NCBI GenBank assembly: GCA_900169235.1
Contig: FWCC01000274.1
Location: 1-44,306 of the forward strand
Source: Zarea fungicola
Lineage: Eukaryota > Ascomycota > Sordariomycetes > Hypocreales > Cordycipitaceae
Direction of reading: 5' to 3'
DNA length: 44,306 nucleotides
The translations under genes were made by a program, and so were the position numbers. Below the pieces are notes generated by a model that was given only the letters and a program-made list of their open reading frames with translations, did not search any database and had not been told where the DNA came from. Below, one piece after another: positions 10,969-21,872 of this stretch (position 1 is the stretch's first letter; each line of letters begins with the position of its first letter).

Positions 10969-12799
10969 ATGAACTCCAGCATTTTGCTAAAAACTACGGC
11001 GCCAGTGCGCGCCTTGGCGCACAACCATGCTTCCTCGTCTGCACGAAAGATTGCCGGCCCCTTGACAAAATGCGCCAGACTGCACACGGCGCGACCCCGA
11101 ACGACCTCGCCAACCGCAAGGCCGTCCAGTGTCAAAAGTCGAAAAGTTCCTTCTTCTTCGTCGCGCGTATGTTGACGGCCATGCATCATTTCTGCCCGTT
11201 TCACCGACGATCTATTGGCTAACCCTAACCTCGGAGTCTTAGACGTTTCACTCGACGAGTACGCTATCTTCCAAAAACCCATACAAGACTCTCGGCGTGG
11301 ACAAGAGTGCGTCAGCTTCTGAAATAAAAAAGGCCTACTACGGTCTCGCCAAAAAATTCCATCCCGATACGAACAAAGATGCCTCCGCCAAGGAGCGATT
11401 CGCCGATATCCAAACCGCCTACGAGATACTGTCCGACCCCAAGAAGAAGGAACAGTTTGACCAGTTTGGCGCCGCAGGCTTTGATCCCAACGGCAACGCC
11501 ACTGGTGGTGATCCTTTTGGTGGAGGTAACCCGTTTCACGGCTTTGGCGGCGGCCCTGGTGGCCAGGGAGGGTTTGGTGGTGGCTTCAACTTTGACGATA
11601 TCTTCTCGGCCTTTACCGGCGGCCAGGGCGGGCCCTTTGGCGGTGCCGGTGGACGACGTGGCGGACGGGCGAACCCCTTTCAGCAGGAGATTCTTGTGGG
11701 CGAAAACATTGAAGTTCAGGCTAGCATCACTTTTATGGAAGCGGCCAAGGGTACCAGCAAGACCATTTCCATTACACCGACAGTCGAATGCGGCACCTGC
11801 ACAGGAAGCGGCCTCAAGACGGGCTCGCAGCGAGCGCCTTGCAAAGCCTGCAATGGTACGGGAACGCGACTTCACTTTATGCAAGGCGGCTTCCAGATGG
11901 CGTCGACCTGCGGGACGTGCGAAGGCTCCGGCTCAACAATCCCCAAGGGCTCCGAGTGCAAGACATGTTCCGGCCATGGTGTAGTCCGCGAGCGCAAGAC
12001 TATTACCGTCGACATACCCGCCGGCATCGAGGACGGCATGCGACTCCGCGTTGACGGTGCCGGTGATGCTCCGGCCACCGGCCGCTCTGCCGAGCCCGGT
12101 GCCCGCCACCAGCGCGGTGACCTCTACGTCTTTGTCCGCGTCGCCAAGGACCCCAAGTTTACGCGAGAAGGCTCCAATATCCTGCACACGGCCACCATTC
12201 CCCTCACCACGGCTCTGCTGGGTGGCCAAGTTGCCATCCCCACACTGGACGGCAAAGTCAATGTCAAGGTTGCCACGGGCACCAATACTGGCGACAAGAT
12301 TACACTGTCTGGCATGGGCATGAAGCGCCTTGGCTCCAGGCGCGGTGGCTCGGGCGACCTACGTGTCGAGTTCCGGGTCAACATGCCCAAGTATCTGAGC
12401 GCCAACCAGCGTACCATTGTAGAGATGCTGGCGGACGAGATGGATGATAAGACAGCGCGACGGGTCATGAATATTTCGCCATCAAAGTGAGATTTCTCCC
12501 TCTTCTTTCATTGAGCGCCATATTTTGCCATGCTTGATATACTAACTTGATCGTACAGAAATGCTACCAATACCTCTACTAACAGCGCGACCGCAGCCGG
12601 CGGCGATCCAGCCTCACATGAAAATGAAGGCTTTCTGAAATCGGTTTGGCATAAGATGACGAACCACCCAGCTCATCAGACCAAGGTAGACGGCGAAACC
12701 GCCACCGAGCCCACCGACAAGTCATCTACTCAAAAGACTGGCCAGGATGCTGACAAGAAGAAGCCGGAGTCCGAAACAAAGAAGTCTGACTCTACCTAA
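10969..12799 (+). CDS. MDJ1: Mitochondrial type I DnaJ (Hsp40) co-chaperone
   Basis: Predicted 560 aa from exons 10969-11166, 11243-12486 and 12559-12799. Introns are 11167-11242 (GTATGT, CTAAC, TTAG) and 12487-12558 (GTGAGA, ACTAAC, ACAG). Residues 1-66 are Ser/Thr/Ala/Arg-rich with almost no acidic residues, as in a mitochondrial presequence. The J domain follows from about residue 78, with HPD at 106-108. Then come a Gly/Phe-rich linker ([16 protein letters not shown]), four zinc-binding CxxCxGxG repeats (249-256, 266-273, 289-296, 305-312) and the two C-terminal substrate-binding domains. The last exon adds a hydrophilic Lys-rich tail. Type I J-proteins deliver unfolded clients to matrix Hsp70 (Ssc1 in yeast) and stimulate its ATPase. 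Organellar targeting is inferred from the presequence and overall layout. Confidence 0.9.
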
Positions 12800-13498
12800 A
12801 TAGGTGTCAAAGACTCTTCACAAACCTGTACAATATTTGAGGAATCTAGTCGACTGTTTTCGGCGTTTACAGGGGACTGAAACCTACTGACTTTTCTTTT
12901 GCATTCAAAAAGGTGTTTTAAAAACTTTAGTATTTACTTGCATTGAAAATAGATGAGGTGGATGAGAAGATATAGAAACGGCGTTTTATATTGTCAGGGC
13001 ATTCAGAAAGGTCGCGCTAGCAGGTGACGTGCTGAAGCGCAAAGACAAACAGCACCGTGTTTCATGCTAAAACGAGAGCAAGTTCAATTGTATCAATTGT
13101 ATATGGAGAGGTATTTAACTAACTAGGTAGTCAGAAACAAATCACCCCCCTTTCTTGAACTATAGTCTTTTCTGGTCCTAAGTAATCATTTCTTATCATC
13201 AAGTTTCTAAACAATGATAGTTTGCTTTAATTGCGGTGAAAAGCAAGCCAATGGATACGAGTTCCTTCTCGTCTTGGGTATCTAACGCCGTTGGCATGGG
13301 CCAACAAATGCCGTTGCAGTGGCATGTTCTCAGGCTTGCATCGAGTAGCCATGCATAGCTTCAAAGTGTCCTGCGGCAACTAGCTGTCACTACCAGGTAG
13401 CCAGCATGGGTTGCATATGCATGCAAGCAAGCATTGACAAAAGGAGGAGAGTGAAGGGGGGCAGGGGGCAGTGGGAGAGTCCCTTGCGTGCCTTTTCT
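12800..13498. other. Convergent intergenic region Mdj1 / Spf31-like
   Basis: About 700 bp between the 3' ends of two converging genes. No supported gene or RNA was found. Transcript ends from both strands presumably fall here. Confidence 0.55.
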
Positions 13499-14297
13499 TC
13501 AGCCGATGGGCTTGAGCTTCTTCTTCTTCTTCTTCTTGTCTGGTTCGTCTCCAGCTTTGCCCTTGTGAAACTGACGCCAACTACTGATGCGTTCGTCGCG
13601 CGTGGCCTCCCAGTCCTCATTGTGCTGCCTCTTGCGCTTGCGCTCCTCCATCTCCTGCTCCTCTTTCCGCTGCTCGCGACCCTGTTCCTGCATCTGCGCC
13701 TTCAGCTGCCGCCGCCTGCGCTGCTCATTATCCATGAGCACAGCCTTTGTCTTTTCGCGCCACTTTTTGGCAAAGTCGTCCGTTTTGAGTTCTTCGTTGT
13801 GAACGGTCCATTTATTCTCGCGGATCAGTAGCATGCGGGCGTCGGCAATAGCCTCGTCGAGCCGCTCGCGGTGCTTCTCGTCCATGAGCTCGGTTTGGGC
13901 TTTTTTCAGCCGGTCAAAGGCTTCCGGGGCGAGTACATTCTTGCACTTGTCGGGATGGATGAGAAGGGACTTTTTGCGATATGTGATTTTGATGTCGGAT
14001 TCTGGGACGCCAGGCTGGAGATCAAGAACAGCATATCTGCAATATTACGTTTTCCTGTCAGTAAATCGCACGGGATGAAGAAATCAATCCGGTCTATCAT
14101 CTGATACATACGCATCTAGCCGAAAGGCGTTCAAGATCCTGTCAATTTCGGCATCCTGTTACGAAGGACTGGTTAGTGGCCAATGATCGCGCGACACGAC
14201 GGGGAAACCAGTACCGACGTACCTTGTCAAACTCTTTGGCTTCAGTTTCGAGAGCATCGAGCGCCGCCTTGTCTTCTTTATCCAGGTCGCTGGCCAT
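13499..14297 (-). CDS. J-domain protein, Spf31/DNAJC8-like (spliceosome-associated)
   Basis: Predicted 218 aa from exons 14297-14223, 14155-14112 and 14036-13499. Introns are 14156-14222 (GTACGT to ACAG) and 14037-14111 (GTATGT to GCAG). The N-terminus MASDLDKEDKAALDALETEA is acidic. The J domain runs from about residue 35 (DRILNAFRLDAYAVLDLQPG) through IHPDK and EAFDRLKKAQTEL. It is followed by a long charged, coiled-coil-prone segment (about 90-205) and a run of seven lysines before KLKPIG. This order, with an N-terminal J domain and a charged helical tail, fits DNAJC8/Spf31, known as a pre-mRNA splicing factor; the nuclear role here is inferred. The Lys run is encoded by a CTT/TTC microsatellite (13517-13538) and could vary in length. 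It shares a 307-bp promoter with DBP10. Confidence 0.8.
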
Positions 14298-14604
14298 TTC
14301 GCATATACATGTGCCAGGAATTGCTGATGGTGCCTGTCCTGATGTTTGGTTGACAACGGCAAACGACGGCCGGTCTGTGGCGGCCCCGATCTCGTTGAGT
14401 TTCAGGCCTGTACAGCGCTAGCAGTGCGCCAAACGGGTCGCGGGTGCGGGCGTGCTGGCAAGCGCCCCGCGGCGATAAGATAAGGCAGCGAGACCCAGTA
14501 AAAAAATTGGCTGCTGTCTCGAGGAAAGTTGGTTCTGCGACAAGAGCCGGTCAAGCTCAACCATTCTCGACAATATACATTGGGCCACCGCTTCTCCAGT
14601 CACA
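14298..14604. promoter_or_regulatory. Compact bidirectional promoter, Spf31-like / DBP10
   Basis: Only 307 bp separate the start codons of two divergent RNA-processing genes, so both promoters and 5' leaders must lie here. No TATA box or known factor site could be assigned with confidence. Confidence 0.55.
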
Positions 14605-17385
14605 ATGTCCCGACGTGCAGTGTCTCCGGCGGCCTCTGAGCCTGAGATGGACATATTTGGATCCATCTACCCCGGGGATGACGCTCCAGGCAGCAAGAAA
14701 CTTGGCACTGCCGATGCCGAGGATGATTTCGACTTTGACGGTCTAATGAGTGGCCATGGCCAAGGGGGCAACGACGATGACGACGGTGACGAGGCCTATA
14801 TTGCTCTAAAGCAGGCTGCATCGTTCAGAAAAACGACAAATCTAAAGGGAAAAACCGGTAAAAAGGGTGGTGGTTTCCAATCAATGGGTAAATAAATGCT
14901 TTGCAATTTTCTGTGTGCGGTCTTGAAGCTGAAATGCTGACCTGATGTCTTTTGCTGCGCAGGTATCAATGCCAATCTCCTGAAAGCGATTGCGAGAAAG
15001 GGCTTCTCAGTCCCTACGCCTATTCAGCGAAAGACTATACCTTTGGTCCTTGACAGAAAAGACGTCGTCGGCATGGCCAGAACTGGTTCCGGAAAAACGG
15101 CTGCCTTTGTTATTCCCATGATTGAGCGTCTACGCGCCCACAGTGCAAAGTTCGGCTCGCGCGCACTCATCATGTCTCCCTCGCGCGAACTAGCCATCCA
15201 AACCTTAAAGGTAGTCAAGGAGCTTTCCAAAGGCACAGATTTAAAGGCGGTTCTACTTGTCGGCGGCGACAGCCTCGAGGAGCAGTTTGGCTTCATGGCT
15301 GCCAACCCAGATATTGTCATTGCTACGCCCGGTCGTTTCCTGCACTTGAAGGTCGAGATGAATCTGGATTTGTCTTCTATCCGATACGTCGTCTTTGATG
15401 AGGCCGATCGCCTATTCGAAATGGGGTTCGCCGAGCAGCTCACAGAAATTCTACACGCTTTGCCCCTTTCGAGACAAACTTTGCTCTTCTCCGCTACTCT
15501 TCCCACATCGCTTGTTGAATTTGCACGAGCGGGTCTTCAGGATCCCAGCCTTGTCCGACTCGATGCTGACACCAAGGTCTCGCCGGATCTAGAAAGCGCC
15601 TATTTCAGCATCAAGGGAGGCGAAAAGGAGGGTTCGCTCCTCCATATCCTACACGACGTCATCAAAATACCCGTTGGTGCCCCCGTGACTGCCGACGAAT
15701 CGAATTCAAAAAAACGCAAACGAGGAACCGACGGTCCAGCACGTCCAACCGAGCACTCTACAATTGTCTTTACAGCTACAAAGCATCACGTCGAGTACGT
15801 GGCCAATTTGCTACAATGGGCTGGCTTCGCAGTCTCACACGCCTACGGTTCTCTGGATCAGACGGCGCGACGCATCCAAGTCGAGGACTTTCGTCAAGGC
15901 AAGACAAATATTCTGGTCGTTACCGATGTCGCAGCCCGAGGTATCGACATTCCTGTTCTAGCCAATGTCATCAACTACGATTTCCCTTCACAACCCAAGA
16001 TCTTTGTTCATCGTGTCGGTCGTACCGCTCGTGCGGGTCAACGTGGTTGGAGTTACAGCTTGGTGCGTGATACGGACGCACCGTATCTACTGGATTTACA
16101 GCTGTTCCTCGGAAAGACACTCGTTATCGGACAAGAAAAGGGCAAGCCGTCGTACGCTGAGGATGTTGTCGTCGGTTCGCTGGAGAGAAATGCCGTGGAG
16201 GAGCATGTAGAGTGGTTCAACAAGGTCTTGCACGATAATGATGACATCAATGCACTTCAAAAGGTCTCTGTCAAGGCAGAGAAGCTGTACCTGAAGACGA
16301 GAAACTCGGCCTCTAGCCAAAGTGCGAAGCGTGCGCGGGAAGTTGTGTCCACTGGTGGTTGGGTCGAACTGCACCCTCTGTTCGGCGAAGATGTCAACAA
16401 GCATGAAAAGGCACGAGCAGAAATGATGGCAAAGATTAGCGGCTTCAGGCCGACTGAGACCATCTTTGAAATCAGCCGTAGTGACAAGGCCTCAAACGAG
16501 GCGTCGGACGTGATGAAGCAAATACGAAAGAGGATTACACCAAGAAGAAGACAAGAAGCCGAGGCTGCTGCCGCTGCTGCCGAGAGTGAGGAAGAATTCA
16601 GCGGAGCAGGAGCAGATGATTCCGATGGCGCCATGGGCGACGATGTAGATATGGATGACGACGACTTGGCAGAGGAGGAGGATGACGACGACGGCCTCGA
16701 AGTGACTGTATCCAACGCCGGCAAGTCCAAGAAGAACAGGGACGACTGGCGCGATTCCGAAATATTCATGTCCTACACACCCCGCACCACAAACGTCGCT
16801 GAAGAGCGCGGCTACGGCGTCCACTCCGGCGGTGCCGGCTCCAGCTTCGTCGAGGCTGCCCGCTCCGTGACTATGGATCTCAACAACGACGAGTCAGCCA
16901 AGTCCTTTGGCGAGGCCAACAAGCAGCGCCTGCGCTGGGACAAAAAGGGAAAGAAGTATGTGTCTCGTGCCAATGACGAGGACGGCTCCAAGGGCGCCAA
17001 GATGATCATGGGCGAGAGCGGCGTCAAGATTGCCGCCTCATTCCAGAGCGGCCGCTTCGACAAGTGGCGCAAGGCCAACCGTATGGGCCGCATGCAGCGC
17101 GTCGGTGACGACGAAAAGGCTAGCGCATCGTCGATGCTGCCCCAGGGCGGCGTCCGCTACAAGCACAAGCAAGAGAAGGCGCCCAAGGAGGCCGACAAGT
17201 TCCGGGACGACTTCCACGTGCGCAAGAAGCGTGTGGACGAGGCGCGCGAGAAGCGCGTTGGCAGGTTCCGGGATGGTGCGGGCAGCAAGAAGGAAATCAA
17301 GGGCGTACACGATATTCGCAAGGCCCGTGACGAGAAGCAGAAGCGTAAGGAGAAGAATGCTCGGCCAATGAGGAAGCGATCCTAG
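14605..17385 (+). CDS. DBP10: DEAD-box ATP-dependent RNA helicase Dbp10 (60S ribosome biogenesis)
   Basis: Predicted 901 aa from exons 14605-14887 and 14963-17385; the intron 14888-14962 runs GTAAAT to GCAG. The acidic N-terminus is followed by the Q motif ([14 protein letters not shown]), motif I ARTGSGKT (about 133-140), [17 protein letters not shown] (about 239-242), [12 protein letters not shown] and [10 protein letters not shown] (about 443). After the helicase core there is a strongly acidic Glu/Asp tract (about 627-675), then a block at about 705-765 with [16 protein letters not shown] and [12 protein letters not shown] that is diagnostic of the DBP10 C-terminal domain. The tail is Arg/Lys-rich. 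Yeast Dbp10 acts in the nucleolus on 27S pre-rRNA and the peptidyl-transferase region of the 60S precursor. Family, length and motifs all agree. Confidence 0.95.
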
Positions 17386-18281
17386 AAGCAATGGGTATAG
17401 AATATGGAGAAATAATCGAACGTAATAATTATTGATACTTTTTTTTGCTGCTTGCAGCAACAACTTTGCGTTCATATATTTTTCTTTACCGGAGCGTTCA
17501 CATATATGTAACTCAAGAAACAGGTGCAAAGAATAGCAAATTTCATAATTTCGTCAAGGATGTTTCTCTAGCTTTTCTGTTATTGGTCTGGTTGTCGGTC
17601 GTGCTTCTATTTCGCCAAACTGATGTCTTTCACGAAGTCATCCTTAATTACAGTGTCGATGGCCTCCGGCGCGGGTTTTTTCCCCTTCTTTTGCAGTGTT
17701 GCTTTTGTGCCATGCCAAGCGACAGATGCTTGACGCGCCAACATCAAAGAAATGAAAAGCACACCAAAACGCGCAAGTATGGGGATAGCAGGTTGGATGC
17801 CTTTGAAAGCATCATGATAGCTGATATGACTAATGCGAGTAACAACAGAACAAGTTGAGAAGGGGTTCCCAATGCATGTATGCAATATGCCCAGCCCGTA
17901 ATACGACGCCGGAAAGAAAAGGCAAAATATTAGTAAATCAAAGCGTCCCAACAGAAAACTCTCCCTCTTTCAGAATCGAGTTCCGATGCCGTCGTGGTGT
18001 GTAGTACATCATCCAAAGATTTCACTGTCGAAGGACAGTGCATGCCGAGCCCGTTAAACGTCGAAAGAAAGTGCGTCCCCAGACTCGCCAAAATCCCATA
18101 AAGAAACCCGAAGCAAATACTGGATAAGTAGAGGGGAAAAAAAAATAGAAAACATTGCTGATGGTGTGGGTATCAAAGATATTATAGTTGGATAAGATGG
18201 ATGCGTAGAGGGACACCTCATACGCTGAAAATGATGTTGTGAATACTAGAAAGAGAAAGTCACTTATGTGTGCGGCGCCGG
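17386..18281. other. Convergent intergenic region DBP10 / FNIP
   Basis: About 900 bp between converging genes, longer than needed for two 3' untranslated regions. On the minus strand it contains a series of open segments with membrane-like composition (see 17607-18200). Otherwise no supported feature was found. Confidence 0.5.
17607..18200 (-). pseudogene. Possible decayed or intron-rich small membrane-protein gene
   Basis: Minus-strand segments in changing frames look coding. One (about 18120-17945) contains ICFGFLYGILASLGTHFLS, then MHCPSTVKSLDDVLHTTTA and SELDSERGR before a stop. The next frame (17951-17607) continues with LIFCLFFPASYYGLGIL, later ARFGVLFISLMLARQASVAW, and ends in a charged tail with KKGKKPAPEAIDTVIKDDF. 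Together they suggest a protein with three or four membrane helices and a Lys-rich cytosolic end. I found no splice pair that joins the two segments cleanly, and no start codon is clear. It may be a frameshifted pseudogene, a gene with atypical introns, or chance open frames in 3' untranslated sequence. The family is not recognised. Confidence 0.25.
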
Positions 18282-21200
18282 TCATTGGCCGGGTACCTCC
18301 AGGTTCGATACCCACGCTCGCACAGCATCATGAAGCAAGTTCGGTCGCCTCTTGGAGCTCGTGCTCATTGGTGCGTCTTCGTCTTCATCACGCTGGTCTA
18401 TCACGTCCCGAATGATGTCCTCCAGCGCAGACAGCATCACCGTTTTGCACTGTACTCGGGGTATATCTGTGGAGGTATTGGCCATTTCTGTTGACTCAGA
18501 CAAGGTATCAGGCGTACCCTCTGCCTTGTCCCCAAAAACACTAGGCGCGCGCGAAGCCGCTGCGGAGGTGGATGTCGAGGTACCTTCCTTGGCAACCTCG
18601 GGGTTGGGGTTGACCACCTTTTCCAGTGCCTCAACAAGTGCCTTGTCAGATTCCACGATGATTTCCTCGACCCATTCCTCGTCGAGTTGGGTTTCATATG
18701 GCATTACTGACGGAGTATGCGCGCTTATTGGCTGCGAAGCGTGAAGTTCTGAGCCCGCTCTGGTTTTAACAAGCCTGCGATAGACGACGCGCGTAACGGT
18801 GTTTGTAGTGGTGTCAGCCAAGATGGCAGAACTAATGTCAACCCAGCGTTCATCAAGGTCGGTATCTTGGGCAGAGAGTGGAGCAGGAGTAGGCTCTGCC
18901 CGCATCGCAGCCTTGACCTTTTCGAGGAGACTGTCCTGTGGTGGAATGGCTTGGAGTGAGAAGTCGGGATGGAAACGGCTAAGCCAGCCGGCGGCATTTA
19001 GTGGGGTATCGCCGTCGATAGTGATGCGTGCAGATTGCTCGAAGAAGTCCAGGTTCCCGCCCAGCCCAGGGGTAGATAAGTACCCGCTGCTTGAAGGGGA
19101 GCTGATGGCCGATTCAAACGATGCGATGTAATCGGGAAATGGAACATCAACATCAATAATTCCGTCTTCGGGGTTGATTGATGTTTTCACTGGAGACTCA
19201 AATACCCCGTTGGGATCTGGGGTCCTATCTGGCTGCGAGAAAGATGCGCGCGGTTTCATGCTGTTATGTTGCCTTGTCACCGTTCGTGGGGCATCAACAG
19301 ATGCACGTGGCGATGGTGTCTCACGCAAATCGCCGGTTTCCTCGAGTACCACACATTCTTGCACCATCTCAGCAAGCCTATCGGTCTTGGAGAATGCTGG
19401 TTTGACTGGTGACCTGACCTCGCTAGTCTGACTTGTAGCGTTGCTGTCAAGGGAATCCCTTCGTCGTGGTGTCCAAAACCCACTCACTAAATTACCCCAT
19501 TTTAGCCCAGACCCGGGTGGACGCGAACTTGTCGTGCTCACGCTGGCATTGCTCTCACCCCGTTTGAGTGATCGCTTGAGGTCGTCAGCAGCAAAACTGC
19601 TGCTGCTTCCGGGGCGATGCCGTAAGTGAGTCTCGCTTCGTTGAACGGTGGTGAAATGCGGCATGGTCTGCTCCTGGGTGATGGTCGCAGTAGTTGCAGT
19701 ACTGCTTTTCCTGGTAACTAGATCACTACCGGCTATAGGCAAGTTTGTGGTACGAATGGATGCGGCGTCAGATGCGCGTCTCTGATGATTTCTATCCAGA
19801 CCAAACGTCGCAAATTGGGGGATAACAGTCGAGTTACGTGCGCTTTGGCTGCCTACACGTGAGTGTGATGCTCTTCTGAGCCCAGTGCGGCGATTGATCT
19901 TTCGTCGAAGAGATTCTTCACGCAATACGGGTATGACAAAGGTTGGAGGTGAGTTTGAGATTGGGCCAACCGAGGTTGAGGTGCTTGCGCGATGTGCTCG
20001 AGGGGCATTCAGCTGTTGATTAGAGGGCAGGAATGCAGATAAAAGAAATATGAGACGACGAGCAGCCATCTTATCGTCTGAGATGATAATGGTTCTGGCC
20101 GGCAGCGACATATCCTCCTCATGTTTGTGGCGTGGCTGAAGCGCAGCTTTGCGGCGATAGGAAGGACTGGAGAGGGCAGAGAGCCAATCCACATGAGTTG
20201 CAAGGAATCCTGTGAGAACATTGTATAAAAATTGACCCTTGTTGAGCGATGACGCCCATTTTGCAGTCCAAATTGCTTCGTCACGCCAAATACCCCATCT
20301 GCCTTGTCCAGTGACGACACGAGCTGCGCTCAATCCCATGACAATTCTGCTTCTGGCAAGCCCTACTTCCAGTGCAATGTCCACGTTATTAGCAAGACAA
20401 TTAGGAACTAGTGACACCAATTTGGTAGTGCCTTTGGCTGGTTTGATTCTTGGTGTTTCAACGCTGCGCCTGTCATTCATGGCTGCATTTCTCGCTGAAT
20501 GGCTCTGATGTGTCGGCGTGGGCATCTGCTGACCAGGAGAAGCAGAGTCAGCATGCTTGAGCATCCGGTGCAGTGTCATAGCAGAAAGCGATTGGAGATG
20601 TGTCAAAGTACGCATGATAATGTCCCAGTGCTGGGTCAATGAGTCGATTCTGTCTTCGACATCCACGGCGAATGGTGATTCACTGGAGTCGGTGGGTATG
20701 CCGGAACTAAACATGTTCCAGCCAGCACGCACGGAGTTATACGAAGAGGAATACGCCTCTTGCTCGTTATACGATCCAGGCTCGCGAAATGCGGACCTTG
20801 ATGGGACGGCTGAGGAAAGCCGCGAGGTCGCAGGTGGAAGTTGAATAACGAGAACAACAGCATACATGGGCGTCCGCCTTTGCTTCGGCTGCTTCTTCTT
20901 CTTCCGTGCGTTGGAAGATTCCTCCACGGCAGGAGGGAAGGGAAAGCCCGCGCTGTCATCAGCAAACCGATTATGGGGCGACAAGCTTGGCTCGACGTCT
21001 TCAGTTGCCAGCGTAACTGGGAACAGGCGAGTAATGAGGACCTTTTTCCGATCGCTTTGGCGTGGCGTGGCATTGGCGGTTGGAGGCATTGAAGCAAAAG
21101 TTGGCGACATGGTCTGAGAAGAAAATGATTGCGATAGTTTGCTAGAACGCATACTGGAACGACCGATGGAGCTGCGGCCATCTCCAATAATGGAAGTGGC

Positions 21201-21872
21201 ATCGCTGACGCGTGAATCACTTGGGACGACGTGTACCTTTGTCGAAGTGCCCTTGTAGGCCATCAGCTCAGAATTGCCGAAGATGCAACTTGAAAAGGTG
21301 GCGAGCTCTTCCCGATACTCGCGATAGGCCCTTTGGCCATCGGTCTCGGCTTGGCTCTGGTTCCGCCCGTGCATGGAGCCACGACGGTCGAAGGCTCCCT
21401 GGCGGAACTGAGTCTGGGTGCTCTCAGTATGGATGGACACTGGCCGTGTGTGGCTGACGCTGCTCTTGCGAGGAGACAATGGGTTCCTTCTAGCATCATT
21501 GACAGGCGACGGACGGTCAACTTCCACCACAGGGTGGCTATCAAATAGAAGGGATGCAGTTGTGGCTCCGAGGTTATCCTGCATAATCAAAATCCGGACG
21601 TCTCGGACATCGAGATCGACTTCATCGTTGTAATCATATACGCTCGCGGAGGAGGCCGAGGGCGTGGGGGGCGCAGTAGAGAATGGAAACACTTGGTCGT
21701 TTCGGTGCATGTAAAGAGCTTGCGCATCGGGGAAGAGGAGGTTTCGAGTATGAATATCTTCCTGTACTGAATCGAGCGATAGTAGAGGGCGTGGCGATCC
21801 GTTGGATGTTTGGTCCTGAGCAGCGGCCGCGCCGTTGCTGCTGGAGCCGAGATTGAGTAGCCGACCGATCAT
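18282..21872 (-). CDS. Folliculin-interacting protein (FNIP/Lst4-like), TORC1 amino-acid signalling
   Basis: A single 1,196-aa open frame starting MIGRLLNLGSSSNGAAAAQD. Residues about 85-118 (LDVRDVRILIMQDNLGATTA then SLLFDSHPVV) are the signature opening of the FNIP N-terminal longin-type domain. It continues with SCIFGNSELMAYKG near residue 200 and KKVLITRLFPVTL and YAVVLVIQLPP further on. A central block (about 500-620) with ANNVDIALEVGLARSRIVMG and a helix-rich stretch fits the FNIP middle/DENN region. The rest is Ser-rich and probably disordered up to the C-terminal RPNLLHDAVRAWVSNLE. In yeast, Lst4-Lst7 (FNIP-FLCN) acts at the vacuole as GAP for Gtr2 and activates TORC1 in response to amino acids. 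No intron is needed. The upstream gap is about 4 kb. Confidence 0.85.
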   Translation of the reverse strand: MIGRLLNLGSSSNGAAAAQDQTSNGSPRPLLSLDSVQEDIHTRNLLFPDAQALYMHRNDQVFPFSTAPPTPSASSASVYDYNDEVDLDVRDVRILIMQDNLGATTASLLFDSHPVVEVDRPSPVNDARRNPLSPRKSSVSHTRPVSIHTESTQTQFRQGAFDRRGSMHGRNQSQAETDGQRAYREYREELATFSSCIFGNSELMAYKGTSTKVHVVPSDSRVSDATSIIGDGRSSIGRSSMRSSKLSQSFSSQTMSPTFASMPPTANATPRQSDRKKVLITRLFPVTLATEDVEPSLSPHNRFADDSAGFPFPPAVEESSNARKKKKQPKQRRTPMYAVVLVIQLPPATSRLSSAVPSRSAFREPGSYNEQEAYSSSYNSVRAGWNMFSSGIPTDSSESPFAVDVEDRIDSLTQHWDIIMRTLTHLQSLSAMTLHRMLKHADSASPGQQMPTPTHQSHSARNAAMNDRRSVETPRIKPAKGTTKLVSLVPNCLANNVDIALEVGLARSRIVMGLSAARVVTGQGRWGIWRDEAIWTAKWASSLNKGQFLYNVLTGFLATHVDWLSALSSPSYRRKAALQPRHKHEEDMSLPARTIIISDDKMAARRLIFLLSAFLPSNQQLNAPRAHRASTSTSVGPISNSPPTFVIPVLREESLRRKINRRTGLRRASHSRVGSQSARNSTVIPQFATFGLDRNHQRRASDAASIRTTNLPIAGSDLVTRKSSTATTATITQEQTMPHFTTVQRSETHLRHRPGSSSSFAADDLKRSLKRGESNASVSTTSSRPPGSGLKWGNLVSGFWTPRRRDSLDSNATSQTSEVRSPVKPAFSKTDRLAEMVQECVVLEETGDLRETPSPRASVDAPRTVTRQHNSMKPRASFSQPDRTPDPNGVFESPVKTSINPEDGIIDVDVPFPDYIASFESAISSPSSSGYLSTPGLGGNLDFFEQSARITIDGDTPLNAAGWLSRFHPDFSLQAIPPQDSLLEKVKAAMRAEPTPAPLSAQDTDLDERWVDISSAILADTTTNTVTRVVYRRLVKTRAGSELHASQPISAHTPSVMPYETQLDEEWVEEIIVESDKALVEALEKVVNPNPEVAKEGTSTSTSAAASRAPSVFGDKAEGTPDTLSESTEMANTSTDIPRVQCKTVMLSALEDIIRDVIDQRDEDEDAPMSTSSKRRPNLLHDAVRAWVSNLEVPGQ

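Noticed and set aside
11312..11884. 190-codon minus-strand frame over the DnaJ gene
   Set aside because: Mirror of the Gly-rich and Cys-rich segments of Mdj1; no independent evidence.
18290..18330. GGTTCGATACC resembling a tRNA T-loop
   Set aside because: Lies inside the FNIP coding end; no acceptor stem, D-arm or anticodon arm could be built around it.
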